From Corynebacterium lujinxingii (GTDB lineage Bacteria; Actinomycetota; Actinomycetes; Mycobacteriales; Mycobacteriaceae): 64,000 nt of DNA. Shown here piece after piece: positions 52,532 to 60,123 of this stretch (position 1 is the stretch's first letter; each line of letters opens with the position of its first letter). The notes beneath the pieces were generated by a model, which had not been told where the DNA came from, ran no database searches, and saw only the letters and a list, made by a program, of their open reading frames with translations. Where the stretch lies: positions 1,364,001 to 1,428,000 of the forward strand of contig NZ_CP061032.1 in the NCBI RefSeq assembly GCF_014490555.1, written 5' to 3'. The position numbers were made by a program, and so were the translations under genes.

Positions 52532-53472
52532 AGGGCTTCCTCCCAGGGGGGTACATCATCGGCGGCAGGTTGGTGGTTGCAGCGAACGAGACCGCCGGGC
52601 ACGGCGCGCATGCCGCGCTCGTCACACTGGTTGCAGGCTTCGATCGCGGCGCGCCGGGCGGCGCGGGCTTGGGTGTCGGCGGCGGTTGAGCGCTCATGCG
52701 ACCAGGCGTCGTCGATCAGGGTCCGCAACAGGCCGGGTCCTTTGGGCTCGGGGCGGCGTTGGTACTCGGCGGTGCCCGCCCGGATTGCGCTCTCGGAGAT
52801 GCCGGCGTCGCGCGCCCGGCGCGTAGCGGCGGCTAATTCTTCGAGGGGGTCAGCCTGCCCGTCCTCGCGCGGTACTACCGAAAGGTGGCTGGCTAGCTCT
52901 TTAGCTGTATGGGTCGGGTCGGGCCGGGCCGGGCCGGGGTAAGGCGAACGTTCGGCTAATTCCTGGTTCTGAACTTCTTGCGAACGTTCGTCATTTGTTC
53001 GCGCGAACGTCTTGCCTTCCTCGCTGGTGTTGCGCTTTTTGGCTCGTGCGGCGGCCATACGATCGCGCGCCGCCTTTCGCTTCGCCTCGACATCGTCGCG
53101 CGTTGGCTGGAAGTCCCGCCAATCGTTGAAGGCGTACCGACGGGCGCGCGACGACGCGCCGCCGGACGCTCGACGGCCGCGCGAAAGGTTAACAGCGCTA
53201 TCCCCCGCCGAGTTATCCACAGCACTATCCACAGGCTTATCCACAGAGTTATCCACAGGGTCAAGGACGCGCCACAGCCCCGCCGCAACCAACTTCTCAG
53301 CCTGCCGACGAGTGCCCCCAATGACACGAATCTCACGCTCCGAGATCACCCCATCAGTCAGATGCCGGGCACAATACGTACCCGCCGACACCCAAAGACC
53401 ACGCGCCGACATATCCAGCCCCAGCACCTTCGGGTGGTCGTAGAACGAATCATCAACACGAAACCACGTCAC
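52528..53472 (-). CDS. Phage replication initiator-like protein
   Basis: 314 residues. The N-terminal ~70 residues are a winged-helix of the type in phage replication proteins (WFRVDDSFYDHPKVLGLD, RGLWVSAGTYCARHLTDG). A VDxx tetrapeptide repeat (~75-92), a basic middle and a C-terminal part with a Cys pair (CNQCDERG) follow. The VDxx codons are exact DnaA boxes, so the gene probably carries the phage origin, as lambda O does. Confidence 0.7.
   Translation of the reverse strand: MTWFRVDDSFYDHPKVLGLDMSARGLWVSAGTYCARHLTDGVISEREIRVIGGTRRQAEKLVAAGLWRVLDPVDNSVDKPVDSAVDNSAGDSAVNLSRGRRASGGASSRARRYAFNDWRDFQPTRDDVEAKRKAARDRMAAARAKKRNTSEEGKTFARTNDERSQEVQNQELAERSPYPGPARPDPTHTAKELASHLSVVPREDGQADPLEELAAATRRARDAGISESAIRAGTAEYQRRPEPKGPGLLRTLIDDAWSHERSTAADTQARAARRAAIEACNQCDERGMRAVPGGLVRCNHQPAADDVPPWEEAL
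52945..53008. repeat. Palindrome cluster near the candidate origin
   Basis: CGAACGTTCG at 52945-52954 and 52981-52990, and GTTCGCGCGAAC at 52997-53008. Just left, 52911-52939 is a tandem run of GGGTC/GGGCC pentamers. All lie within the replication gene. Confidence 0.6.
53213..53257. repeat. Four DnaA boxes at 12-bp spacing, candidate phage origin
   Basis: TTATCCACA at 53213, 53237 and 53249, and CTATCCACA at 53225, all in the same orientation with a 12-bp period. Three are perfect matches to the classic DnaA box. They lie inside the replication gene. Confidence 0.8.
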
Positions 53473-54323
53473 GACAGCGCACCTCCAAGATCGAGAGTCC
53501 CGTTCTGCAACCGCGTATCTAGCGACAAACGCAGATAGCCATCGTTGATATCGCCGCCGACATACCGACGGCCGCTTTCCACCGCCGCCTGCGCGGTAGT
53601 GCCGGAACCGTGAAACGGGTCAAACACGAGCCCGCCCTCCGGGCAGGACGACACGACACACCGCCGGGCAAGTTCGAGCGGCATAACAGCCTCATGCGCG
53701 CCCGGGAACGGCTGGGTCGGGATAGACCACACACTGCCCGGATTACGCCCCGAATGCTCACCGGACCACACCCCGGTCGCCGAATTTCCCTTGTTCGTAT
53801 GCCCAGATCGAGCCCGGCGAGAGGCAGACCGATCGCCGTCATACATCACGCGCAAAGGATCCAGATCGAAATAGTGCTCCTTCCCCCGCGTAAGCATGAA
53901 CACATGCTCATAGTTCTGCGAAACACGATCGGTGCAGGATTCCGGCATACCGTTCGGCTTTTGCCACACAACCGCCGAACGCAAATGCCACCCGTCTGTT
54001 TGCAGATCCTTCGCCACCATCCAGGGCACGCCGCACAACTGACCATCGACGCGTTTGTCTCCCAGATTCAGCCAGACGACACCCTCCGGCTTCATCTTTC
54101 GGAAAATGAGACCGAACAGGCCAACGATTCGATCAACGTACTGGCCGACGCTTCGCTCCTGCCCCCACTGCTCCGGCCGGCCACCGTAATCACGCAGACG
54201 CCAATACGGCGGTGAAGTGACAACGCAATCAACCGAATCATCATCCAGCGAAGCAGCGACATCCCACGCGCTACCGAGCAGCAATCGCACATCATGCGAC
54301 TCGTAAAACACCGAGCACGTCAC
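53469..54323 (-). CDS. DNA methyltransferase (TSPPYW type)
   Basis: 284 residues from a GTG. The catalytic motif TSPPYWRLRDYG is at ~37, a long target-recognition insert follows, and DPFHGSGTTAQAAVESG is the SAM site near the end. Motif order IV then I is the beta-class layout; the SPPYW form is common among N4-cytosine enzymes. No restriction partner is nearby, so it probably protects phage DNA. Confidence 0.88.
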   Translation of the reverse strand: MTCSVFYESHDVRLLLGSAWDVAASLDDDSVDCVVTSPPYWRLRDYGGRPEQWGQERSVGQYVDRIVGLFGLIFRKMKPEGVVWLNLGDKRVDGQLCGVPWMVAKDLQTDGWHLRSAVVWQKPNGMPESCTDRVSQNYEHVFMLTRGKEHYFDLDPLRVMYDGDRSASRRARSGHTNKGNSATGVWSGEHSGRNPGSVWSIPTQPFPGAHEAVMPLELARRCVVSSCPEGGLVFDPFHGSGTTAQAAVESGRRYVGGDINDGYLRLSLDTRLQNGTLDLGGALS

Positions 54324-54682
54324 GCCGAATCACCGCCCCGGCTCATGATCTGGTGGGCCTCAGTAGCCGCGGCGAGCGTCTCGTCTATACACCGCTGCGC
54401 GTGACCAAAAGCGGCGAGAGCCACCCGGCGGTGCGCCTCCGCCCGCTTCCTAAGCGCCTTCGCTTCGGATAGCGAAGCCTCCCTCGTCGCTACCTCTCGC
54501 ATGACCCCGACGGCGCGCAGGTTCGCGTAATGGAGCGCCGCCTCCCAGGTATAGAAGATCGCGGACGACCACCACGTCGCGGGAGCGAACGCGTCCGCAG
54601 GTTTCAGCTCGCCGACCACCCACATACCGAGCACGGCATGGCGTGAGCGCATCACCCGCCACCTATTGCGTTGAGTTTTCAC
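54320..54682 (-). CDS. Hypothetical early protein, YANLRA family
   Basis: 120 residues from a GTG five bases after GGAGGT. Mostly helical. AALHYANLRAVGVMREVA resembles AVRYANLRAGLDMLRDRL in the gene at 55270, so the two may be paralogs. No known function. Confidence 0.65.
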   Translation of the reverse strand: MKTQRNRWRVMRSRHAVLGMWVVGELKPADAFAPATWWSSAIFYTWEAALHYANLRAVGVMREVATREASLSEAKALRKRAEAHRRVALAAFGHAQRCIDETLAAATEAHQIMSRGGDSA

Positions 54683-54830
54683 AGAGCACCTCCAAATCCG
54701 AGCGCGTAAACGCGCCCTCGAAGAAGTCAGCCAGCGCACCGAGAAGCGCCGGCGTCGGAATAAGACAGGCGCCCCGGCACACGTCGACAGCGACAGTGAG
54801 CGCGAGGCGCCGAGAAGCGGTTACATCCAC
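54663..54830 (-). CDS. Short hypothetical early protein
   Basis: 55 residues from a GTG at 54830 that overlaps the ssb stop by 10 bases, ending 20 bases inside the next gene. It reads VDVTASRRLALTVAVDVCRG and ends FTRSDLEVLCENSTQ. It fills the only gap in a tightly overlapping operon, which is the main support. Confidence 0.5.
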   Translation of the reverse strand: MDVTASRRLALTVAVDVCRGACLIPTPALLGALADFFEGAFTRSDLEVLCENSTQ

Positions 54831-55273
54831 GGTGGAGTGTCACCTGAATTCTGGGGGGCCGGGCCCGCCTGCCCGCTTGCCCCACCCGGGTCACCGCCGG
54901 CGGCCTGTTCGCCGAGAGAGAGCGCGTCCACGAAAACGGAGTCGGCGACGAACTCGGTGGAGTAGACATCATCGCCGCGCTTGTTGACCCACTTACGGGT
55001 CTCGAAGCGGCCGCGCACCACCACGCGGCTGCCCTTTTCGAGCACCGCCTCCGCAATGGTCGGCAGATCGATAGTGGTCTCACCGCGGCGGATAGGCCAC
55101 ACCACCACATCGAAGTAATGCTCCTTGACCCGCTCCCAGCGACCAGCCTCGTCGTTGTAGCGAGAATTAGACTGCCCCAAACGCAGCGTCAAGCAGGTGG
55201 TGCCGGTATTCGGCGTGAACCGGATCTCAGGCGGCGAGACCAACGTTCCCGCCCGGTATTCAAAATCGATCAC
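54821..55273 (-). CDS. ssb: Single-stranded DNA-binding protein
   Basis: 150 residues from a GTG (GTGA overlap). An OB-fold (RFTPNTGTTCLTLRLGQSNS, KGSRVVVRGRFETRKWVNKRG) followed by a Gly/Pro-rich linker and an end tip DTPPWM. The tip is less acidic than the usual DDDIPF, so host partner binding may differ. Works with the exonuclease and annealase. Confidence 0.9.
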   Translation of the reverse strand: MIDFEYRAGTLVSPPEIRFTPNTGTTCLTLRLGQSNSRYNDEAGRWERVKEHYFDVVVWPIRRGETTIDLPTIAEAVLEKGSRVVVRGRFETRKWVNKRGDDVYSTEFVADSVFVDALSLGEQAAGGDPGGASGQAGPAPQNSGDTPPWM

Positions 55274-55554
55274 GGTGTTGCTCCTTCAAGTAGTTTGTTG
55301 ACCCGCCGGTACGCCCACAGGTAGGCGACGTACGCGTCGATGTTGGTGGTGTCCCAGGCGTGCTCCATCTCGCCGCGTAGCCGGTCGCGCAGCATGTCCA
55401 GACCGGCGCGCAGATTCGCGTAGCGCACCGCGTCAGACCATTCGCGGAAGAACACCGGCTGGACGCGGCGCTTCCACTGCACGACACACCAGTCGCCGGA
55501 AAACAACTCCCGGAACACAAACCAGCGGCCGCGCGGCTTATCCCAGCGCCCCAT
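55270..55554 (-). CDS. Hypothetical early protein, YANLRA family
   Basis: 94 residues from the ATG at 55554 (TGATG overlap). Trp/Arg-rich (MGRWDKPRGRWFVFRELFSG), with the YANLRAGLDMLRDRLRGEME helix shared with the gene at 54320. No family recognised. Confidence 0.65.
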   Translation of the reverse strand: MGRWDKPRGRWFVFRELFSGDWCVVQWKRRVQPVFFREWSDAVRYANLRAGLDMLRDRLRGEMEHAWDTTNIDAYVAYLWAYRRVNKLLEGATP

Positions 55555-55895
55555 CACACCTCCCGGATTTCGTAGCGGGTGAGGTTCGACAGCCACATAT
55601 CGGGGTTCAAACACGGCTCGTGTCGCCATACGCCGTCGTGGTCTTTCACCAGTCCGGTGACGTAGCGATCATCATCGTTCGGATCCCAGTACAAGATGAC
55701 GGCTTGCTGGCCGTCCTCGGTCTCGGCTCCGGATAGAGGCGGCATCGCCGGCAGTTCCGAGATAGGCCGCGGCTCGGTAATCCGTAGCAGCACCTCGGCG
55801 GCGTTGGCCTCGGCAGGGGTGCCCAAAGTGCCACCACTTTCCACCTGCGAGAGAACACGGCGCGCCCACACGCGGGCGTCATGAATGTCAGACAT
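55554..55895 (-). CDS. Hypothetical early protein
   Basis: 113 residues: an N-terminal helix (DARVWARRVLSQVES) and a C-terminal beta-rich part (QAVILYWDPNDDDRYVTGLV). A similar helix-plus-small-domain form is common among phage early genes. GAAAGGA lies upstream. Confidence 0.65.
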   Translation of the reverse strand: MSDIHDARVWARRVLSQVESGGTLGTPAEANAAEVLLRITEPRPISELPAMPPLSGAETEDGQQAVILYWDPNDDDRYVTGLVKDHDGVWRHEPCLNPDMWLSNLTRYEIREV

Positions 55896-55925
55896 TTACA
55901 CAGTTCCTTTCAACAGGTCGGGCGG

Positions 55926-56903
55926 CTACGCGTCCGGGTTGGATTCAGGCTCGACTTCGGCGTCGGTGATGTCCTCGGCGGGAAGTTCATTCCAGCGCTG
56001 GGTGCCCTTGGTGCGCAGCGCCTTGTACTCGGCGGCGCCGACGTTTTTCTTCGCGTTTTCGAGTACCGAGACCAGCGCCGAGCGGGTCTCGGCTCGCTCG
56101 ATATCACCCGCGGCGATGGTGCCGACCTCGGACCATTCCGGCGCGGCCTCCTGCTCCGGGGCGGCGATCGCAGACTGCAGACCAGACGACCCGCGGGATA
56201 GCGACTTCGGCTGCGTATCGGTACGACGCGCCTCGGCAAAGACACGGTTTTCAGCCTGCTGCATTTCCTCGTCGATATAGATCCCAGAGGCGAGCGAGCA
56301 CACATCACGAATCGCAAGGGCCTTCGCACACTTAGCCAACATGTGGGGGCCCATTTGGCTCCACATCGAGTTCGGCGTGCCCTGCTTGGTGGTTTGGCAG
56401 AACTGGTCCCAGGTGGCGACGCCGTAGCCGGTGCGACCACCGAGGGTGACCTCGACCTCGCAGGCGGTCGGGTTGGCATCGCCTACCCAGAAACGGTGCG
56501 GACTACCGTCGGCGTCGAACCACACCGGCCGGCCGATCGAGCAGTCAACGCCCTTCGCGTCGGCGGTGCGGAACAGCACCTCGCGCAGACCATCAATCGA
56601 GGACTGGACGGTCCATTTGGTCTCCCAGCGCTCGGGCTCACCGCGATACCCGCCGGTTTTCGTGCGGCGGCCGACCAGATAAATCTGCTTCAAAAACGGG
56701 TCAAGACCAGAGCGCTGCGAGACCATAGCGAGCACATCAAGATCAGCATCAGAGGCGTCATCGGCGCCCATCAGCGCGCGCAGTCGGGCACGCTCGTCGG
56801 TGGTGTAGCGCGACAGGTTGCCCTCTTGGTGTACGCCGCGGTCATCGGCGGTGCCGACCAGGTCGCCACCATTGCCAGTGTTGGAGTTTTGCAGGTCAGA
56901 CAT
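55926..56903 (-). CDS. bet: Phage recombination annealase, Bet/RecT
   Basis: 325 residues. The Bet-family core is QRSGLDPFLKQIYLVGRR, WTVQSSIDGLREV, then MGPHMLAKCAKALAIRDVCS and SGIYIDEEM. It anneals complementary single strands. With the YqaJ exonuclease two genes upstream and SSB downstream it forms a lambda Red-like system. Confidence 0.9.
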   Translation of the reverse strand: MSDLQNSNTGNGGDLVGTADDRGVHQEGNLSRYTTDERARLRALMGADDASDADLDVLAMVSQRSGLDPFLKQIYLVGRRTKTGGYRGEPERWETKWTVQSSIDGLREVLFRTADAKGVDCSIGRPVWFDADGSPHRFWVGDANPTACEVEVTLGGRTGYGVATWDQFCQTTKQGTPNSMWSQMGPHMLAKCAKALAIRDVCSLASGIYIDEEMQQAENRVFAEARRTDTQPKSLSRGSSGLQSAIAAPEQEAAPEWSEVGTIAAGDIERAETRSALVSVLENAKKNVGAAEYKALRTKGTQRWNELPAEDITDAEVEPESNPDA

Positions 56904-56949
56904 TACTTTCCCCTATTCTTCGGTTTGGTTGTTTTCGGATTGCGCATCG

Positions 56950-57153
56950 CTAGTCCCATTCCGGCCCGCCCATAGTCATGTGGACGATTAGGCCCTGGCC
57001 CTTCGGATCCGGGCGCACCTTTTCGACGACGCGCCCCACCGGCGCCCACGGGTCGAACTTGATCCCGATCGGCTCGTCGGCGGGCATCGAGGCGAACAGC
57101 GCGGCGAGATCGCCGGCGGTCACAGCGCGGTCCTTCGGAGGTAGATCGGTCAC
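56950..57153 (-). CDS. Small hypothetical early protein
   Basis: 67 residues from a GTG overlapping the exonuclease stop. It includes AVTAGDLAALFASMPADEPIG. Placed between exonuclease and annealase. No family recognised. Confidence 0.65.
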   Translation of the reverse strand: MTDLPPKDRAVTAGDLAALFASMPADEPIGIKFDPWAPVGRVVEKVRPDPKGQGLIVHMTMGGPEWD

Positions 57154-58073
57154 GATGCCACCTCCGACAGGTCGGCCTTCTTGTCGAACTGGACGTAAGG
57201 CTTGCCCCCGGCGCGGGCTCGACGATCGGCAACTTTCACGTCGCCGCACTTGAGCAGGCGGGCGGTGCCCATGAGTTCCATCGCCTCGATTTTCGCGGCG
57301 CGGGCTTCAGCCTCCGCGCGGTCCACGCCGGTGATGCGGTCAAGCATGTCCACCGCCTGCCATGGCTCGACCTGGACGACACCCTCCCGGTCAATCTCCG
57401 GGTGCAGCCCGCGCACCGTCTCATAGGTAGACACGCGGGAATCCAGGTCGGGCGCGAGACACATATCGAGCGACGCCTGCCACTCGACGAGACGATCGAC
57501 GATCGCGGCGAATTCATCCTCGCGGAATTCCACGTCGTGGATCTCGGGCTCGCCGTACGGTCCGAGCACAACGGCGCTCGCGCGGTGGATACCGGACACG
57601 CCCATTTGAAACTGCACCTGCGCGTAGTAGTCGGCAGGCACGCTGTCGTCGTCGCCCGGGCGGCCCCAATCATCGAACGACATCGCCGTTTTGCACTCGA
57701 CGATATGGAAGCGCTCACCCGGCGAGGCGGTCGGGAAAAACCCGCGGCGGTCCAACGTGGCGATGTTTTCAAACGGCAACGCGGTGTTGGTGTAGGCGAT
57801 CTCGAACGAGCCCGCCCGGCGCGGATTCAACTTCGCGCCCGGGTTTTTGTACGCCCACCAGTCAGCGAGAGACGCCTCGGCGATGTGCCCCCACGCCATG
57901 CGGTCGCGGTCGGGGATTTCCGGCTCGACGTCGCCGTGCATCTCGTGCCAGATTGAATACTGGCTTTGGAATCGAGAGATGCCCAAGATGGCGGGCACCT
58001 TCGAGGCGGTAATAATCCGGCGCCACTCCGAGGTGCCAGGCTGCGGCGGATTCGCAACGACACTAATTGTCAC
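57150..58073 (-). CDS. YqaJ/lambda Exo-family viral recombinase
   Basis: 307 residues from a GTG. TASKVPAILGISRFQSQYSI, then GHIAEASLADWW, ATLDRRG, HIVECKTAM and DYYAQVQFQMGV supply the PD-(D/E)xK nuclease core (E-x-K in ECK). It chews 5' ends to give strands for the annealase. Confidence 0.9.
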   Translation of the reverse strand: MTISVVANPPQPGTSEWRRIITASKVPAILGISRFQSQYSIWHEMHGDVEPEIPDRDRMAWGHIAEASLADWWAYKNPGAKLNPRRAGSFEIAYTNTALPFENIATLDRRGFFPTASPGERFHIVECKTAMSFDDWGRPGDDDSVPADYYAQVQFQMGVSGIHRASAVVLGPYGEPEIHDVEFREDEFAAIVDRLVEWQASLDMCLAPDLDSRVSTYETVRGLHPEIDREGVVQVEPWQAVDMLDRITGVDRAEAEARAAKIEAMELMGTARLLKCGDVKVADRRARAGGKPYVQFDKKADLSEVAS

Positions 58074-58308
58074 GGCGCACCCCCTTCCGCTCGACGGCTT
58101 CCCAAAACGCCGCGGGTGGCGTAGTGGACGTTTTGGGGGCAGCGGCGACTACCTCGACGGCAAGGTGAAGATGTTTCAGCCGGATGTTGACTGCGCGCAG
58201 ATGATCCTCGATCTCGATCAAGCGGGTGAGCAGAAACAGCACCGCGGCGAACAGGACGACGACCAGGAACGGGGTCACGATGAAGGCCATGATTTCGACG
58301 CCGGTCAC
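58063..58308 (-). CDS. Small single-pass membrane protein
   Basis: 81 residues from a GTG with GGAGGT upstream. A transmembrane helix (MAFIVTPFLVVVLFAAVLFL) then a charged helix (RLIEIEDHLRAVNIRLKHLH). The frame overlaps the exonuclease start by 11 bases. Function unknown; early membrane proteins often block superinfection. Confidence 0.65.
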   Translation of the reverse strand: MTGVEIMAFIVTPFLVVVLFAAVLFLLTRLIEIEDHLRAVNIRLKHLHLAVEVVAAAPKTSTTPPAAFWEAVERKGVRRDN

Positions 58309-58403
58309 AGCGCACCTCCGAAACCCGGCGCGCACTGGCCGGAATAGAGCAGCACGTCGAGTGCGGCGTTGGCTGCGATGATTATCAAGTCCAGGGGTTG
58401 CAT
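58305..58403 (-). CDS. Very short ORF in the early operon
   Basis: 32 codons, MQPLDLIIIAANAALDVLLY and a short end. The ATG overlaps the previous stop as TAATG and its stop overlaps the next start by four bases. Translational coupling is the only support. Confidence 0.4.
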   Translation of the reverse strand: MQPLDLIIIAANAALDVLLYSGQCAPGFGGAL

Positions 58404-58564
58404 TAGTAAGGGCCCTCCATTACGGCGACTAGGCAATACGAGACGAAAAACATCACGGCGGTCAGCACCGCCCACAAGACCTCGGAGAGGTCGAAGTGAG
58501 TACCCGGCGCGGGGTCGATCACCCCGGTGGCTTCGGCGACGGCGGTCAGCTCGGTATCGGTCAT
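58403..58564 (-). CDS. Small membrane protein
   Basis: 53 residues from the ATG at 58564 (GGGAGG upstream, ATGA overlap). It ends in a hydrophobic helix (VLWAVLTAVMFFVSYCLVAV), so it is probably tail-anchored. Unknown role. Confidence 0.65.
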   Translation of the reverse strand: MTDTELTAVAEATGVIDPAPGTHFDLSEVLWAVLTAVMFFVSYCLVAVMEGPY

Positions 58565-58755
58565 GCCGCCACCTCCCGGGAATCGAGGTGATAAGGCACT
58601 CCGGCCTCGCACAGATGCTTCACCACGGTGACCACGGTGAGGCCCCGGGCGGCGGCGATGCGGTGAATAGCCGCCGGGGAGCCGATAATCGACGACATGA
58701 ACTTGAAGTCCTCGACGGTCGCGGCGCGGGCTTGGGCTCGAGGTTGCCGGTTCAT
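58561..58755 (-). CDS. Small helix-turn-helix-like protein
   Basis: 64 residues with SPAAIHRIAAARGLTVVTVV resembling a DNA-binding helix pair. It overlaps the excisionase-like gene by four bases. Possibly an early regulator. Confidence 0.6.
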   Translation of the reverse strand: MNRQPRAQARAATVEDFKFMSSIIGSPAAIHRIAAARGLTVVTVVKHLCEAGVPYHLDSREVAA

Positions 58756-58949
58756 GCTGCCCCCTCGGCAAGCGCGTCGATGACCGCCTTCGGGAATCGG
58801 GTCCGGGTGCCCAGCGAGATCGGGTGCAGGTGGTTCGCCGAGCCGTTGCGCACGTGATCCTGCAGGGTTGTGCGGCCGAATCCGAGGATGTCGGCGGTCT
58901 CGGCGAGCGAGTAGGTCCGGGGCTCTATCGCCCGTTTGCTATGCTTCAC
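58752..58949 (-). CDS. Excisionase-like MerR-type DNA-binding protein
   Basis: 65 residues from a GTG after AAAGGAG. YSLAETADILGFGRTTLQDH, then TRTRFPKAVIDALAE is the winged-helix of Xis/AlpA proteins. It opens the tightly overlapping early operon and probably directs excision or acts as an early regulator. Confidence 0.72.
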   Translation of the reverse strand: MKHSKRAIEPRTYSLAETADILGFGRTTLQDHVRNGSANHLHPISLGTRTRFPKAVIDALAEGAA

Positions 58950-59198
58950 GGTTGTCTCCTTTGATGTGACAGGGAAAATGCAGGGCCGTCCGGGTAGCAG
59001 CCGGGCGGCTTTTTGCTATTCGGTTGGTCGGGGCGGGCGCAGGAACCGCCTGGGCGGCGAGGCAGCATCTGCCCTTCATGGGCGGCCCTTGTCCGGGGGT
59101 CAGCCGAGAATTGTCGGATTAACGCCCGCCCCTAGTGCCTCCGTCCGGTCATGAACCGGCGCCGCGCGTAAGCCGCGGACCGGAGGCTGCACGGGGTG
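58950..59198. other. Structured intergenic region upstream of the excisionase-like gene
   Basis: 249 bases without a gene. It holds the plus-strand terminator at 58985-59014 and, at about 59136-59190, a long imperfect hairpin built from CCTCCG/CGGAGG with an inner CCGGTCATGAACCGG. The purpose is unclear: transcription control or a small RNA. Confidence 0.5.
58985..59014 (+). terminator. Plus-strand terminator facing the early operon
   Basis: GCCGTCCGG (58985-58993) pairs (one G-U) with CCGGGCGGC (59001-59009), then TTTTT. Its T-run serves plus-strand transcripts, yet no plus-strand gene precedes it, so it may end an antisense or small RNA. Confidence 0.6.
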
Positions 59199-59696
59199 CT
59201 ACTTGAGTGCTTGCGCGATGCGCTCGAGCACCTCGGCGACGGTGTCGGCGTCGGCGTCGAACTTCTCGCCGTCGAGTTCGACGGTGAAGGTGCCGCCATC
59301 GGATTCGGAGTCCGCTTCATCGTCGAAATTGGCCTCGCGCTCGCGGTCGTTTTTGCGCTCGCGGGCTTCTTCGGCTTCGCGGCGGTGCTTTGGGCACAGG
59401 CCAGACAGCGGATCATCGTCAGCGTCGGCCTTGTCGGCGGTTTTGGCATCTGCCCCCGTGGCGGCCGCGAAGTCGCTCTCGCCGGTGATGATTCCTTCAA
59501 GCACGTACTTGAAGAAGCCGAATGCGTGGTCGATCATCACGGCGGCGGTCATGGCGTCGAGGTCGATATCGGTCTTGCGACGTGCGACGCGGTAGATCGC
59601 CGCCCCGCCAGTAAGACGAACTGCCTTGTGGTCGAGCATGTCGGTGAGAGTGCGCAGCGAGTTTGCGATTTGCGTATCGGTTGGCTTGGTGGACAT
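59199..59696 (-). CDS. Hypothetical early protein
   Basis: 165 residues from the ATG at 59696. An N-terminal folded part (DTQIANSLRTLTDMLDHKAV) is followed by a charged middle with a CPKHRREAEEARERK stretch and an acidic beta segment (GTFTVELDGEKFDADADT). No family recognised. Lies between the Cro-like gene and the excisionase-like gene. Confidence 0.7.
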   Translation of the reverse strand: MSTKPTDTQIANSLRTLTDMLDHKAVRLTGGAAIYRVARRKTDIDLDAMTAAVMIDHAFGFFKYVLEGIITGESDFAAATGADAKTADKADADDDPLSGLCPKHRREAEEARERKNDREREANFDDEADSESDGGTFTVELDGEKFDADADTVAEVLERIAQALK

Positions 59697-59721
59697 AGGG
59701 GTCTCCTTCTTGGGATAGGGA

Positions 59722-59952
59722 TTAAGCCGCTTCAGCGGCCTGTGCGCGGATGGTGAACACCTCGGCGAAATCGACGCCGAGCGCAAGGCCGATACCGGCG
59801 ACGAATCCGGCGGATACCGGGCGGCCATCGAGTGCGTTACGCACGGTGTGGCGGGTAACGCCGGCGCGCTCGGCGAGTTCGCTAAGGGTCAGGCCGCGCT
59901 CGGCGATAAGCGCAGACAGCACGTCTGCCTTCGCGTAGATGTTGGCCTTCAT
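59722..59952 (-). CDS. Cro-like helix-turn-helix regulator
   Basis: 76 residues from the ATG at 59952, with AAGGAGG 11 bases upstream. The helix-turn-helix is LTLSELAERAGVTRHTVRNA. First gene leftward from the immunity region and divergent from the repressor, so it is the Cro-like switch to lytic growth. Confidence 0.8.
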   Translation of the reverse strand: MKANIYAKADVLSALIAERGLTLSELAERAGVTRHTVRNALDGRPVSAGFVAGIGLALGVDFAEVFTIRAQAAEAA

Positions 59953-60001
59953 GGATTGCCGGCCTCCTTCGGTAACGTAATTTTCCATCCGGCCTCAGCA
60001 T

Positions 60002-60115
60002 GGTAACTCGCTTTACCGTCCGGTGGTAGAACGGTAAACCGGTTTACCCCCGTATGGGTGGTTAGTTTTCTTTCCATCGCAGGTCAACTGGCTTTAGGTG
60101 GTAAACCCGTTTACC
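60002..60115. promoter_or_regulatory. Immunity operators
   Basis: Three 16-bp sites: GGTAACTCGCTTTACC (60002-60017), GGTAAACCGGTTTACC (60033-60048, perfect palindrome) and GGTAAACCCGTTTACC (60100-60115). A weaker fourth is at 60082-60098. They fill the gap between the Cro-like gene and the repressor; the last ends eight bases before the repressor ATG. Confidence 0.85.
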
Positions 60116-60123
60116 ATTAAGGC

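Noticed and set aside
59120..59198. Possible tRNA in the structured region upstream of the excisionase-like gene
   Set aside because: A CCGGT-TCATG-ACCGG hairpin mimics a T-arm, but no cloverleaf, anticodon arm or acceptor stem could be built.
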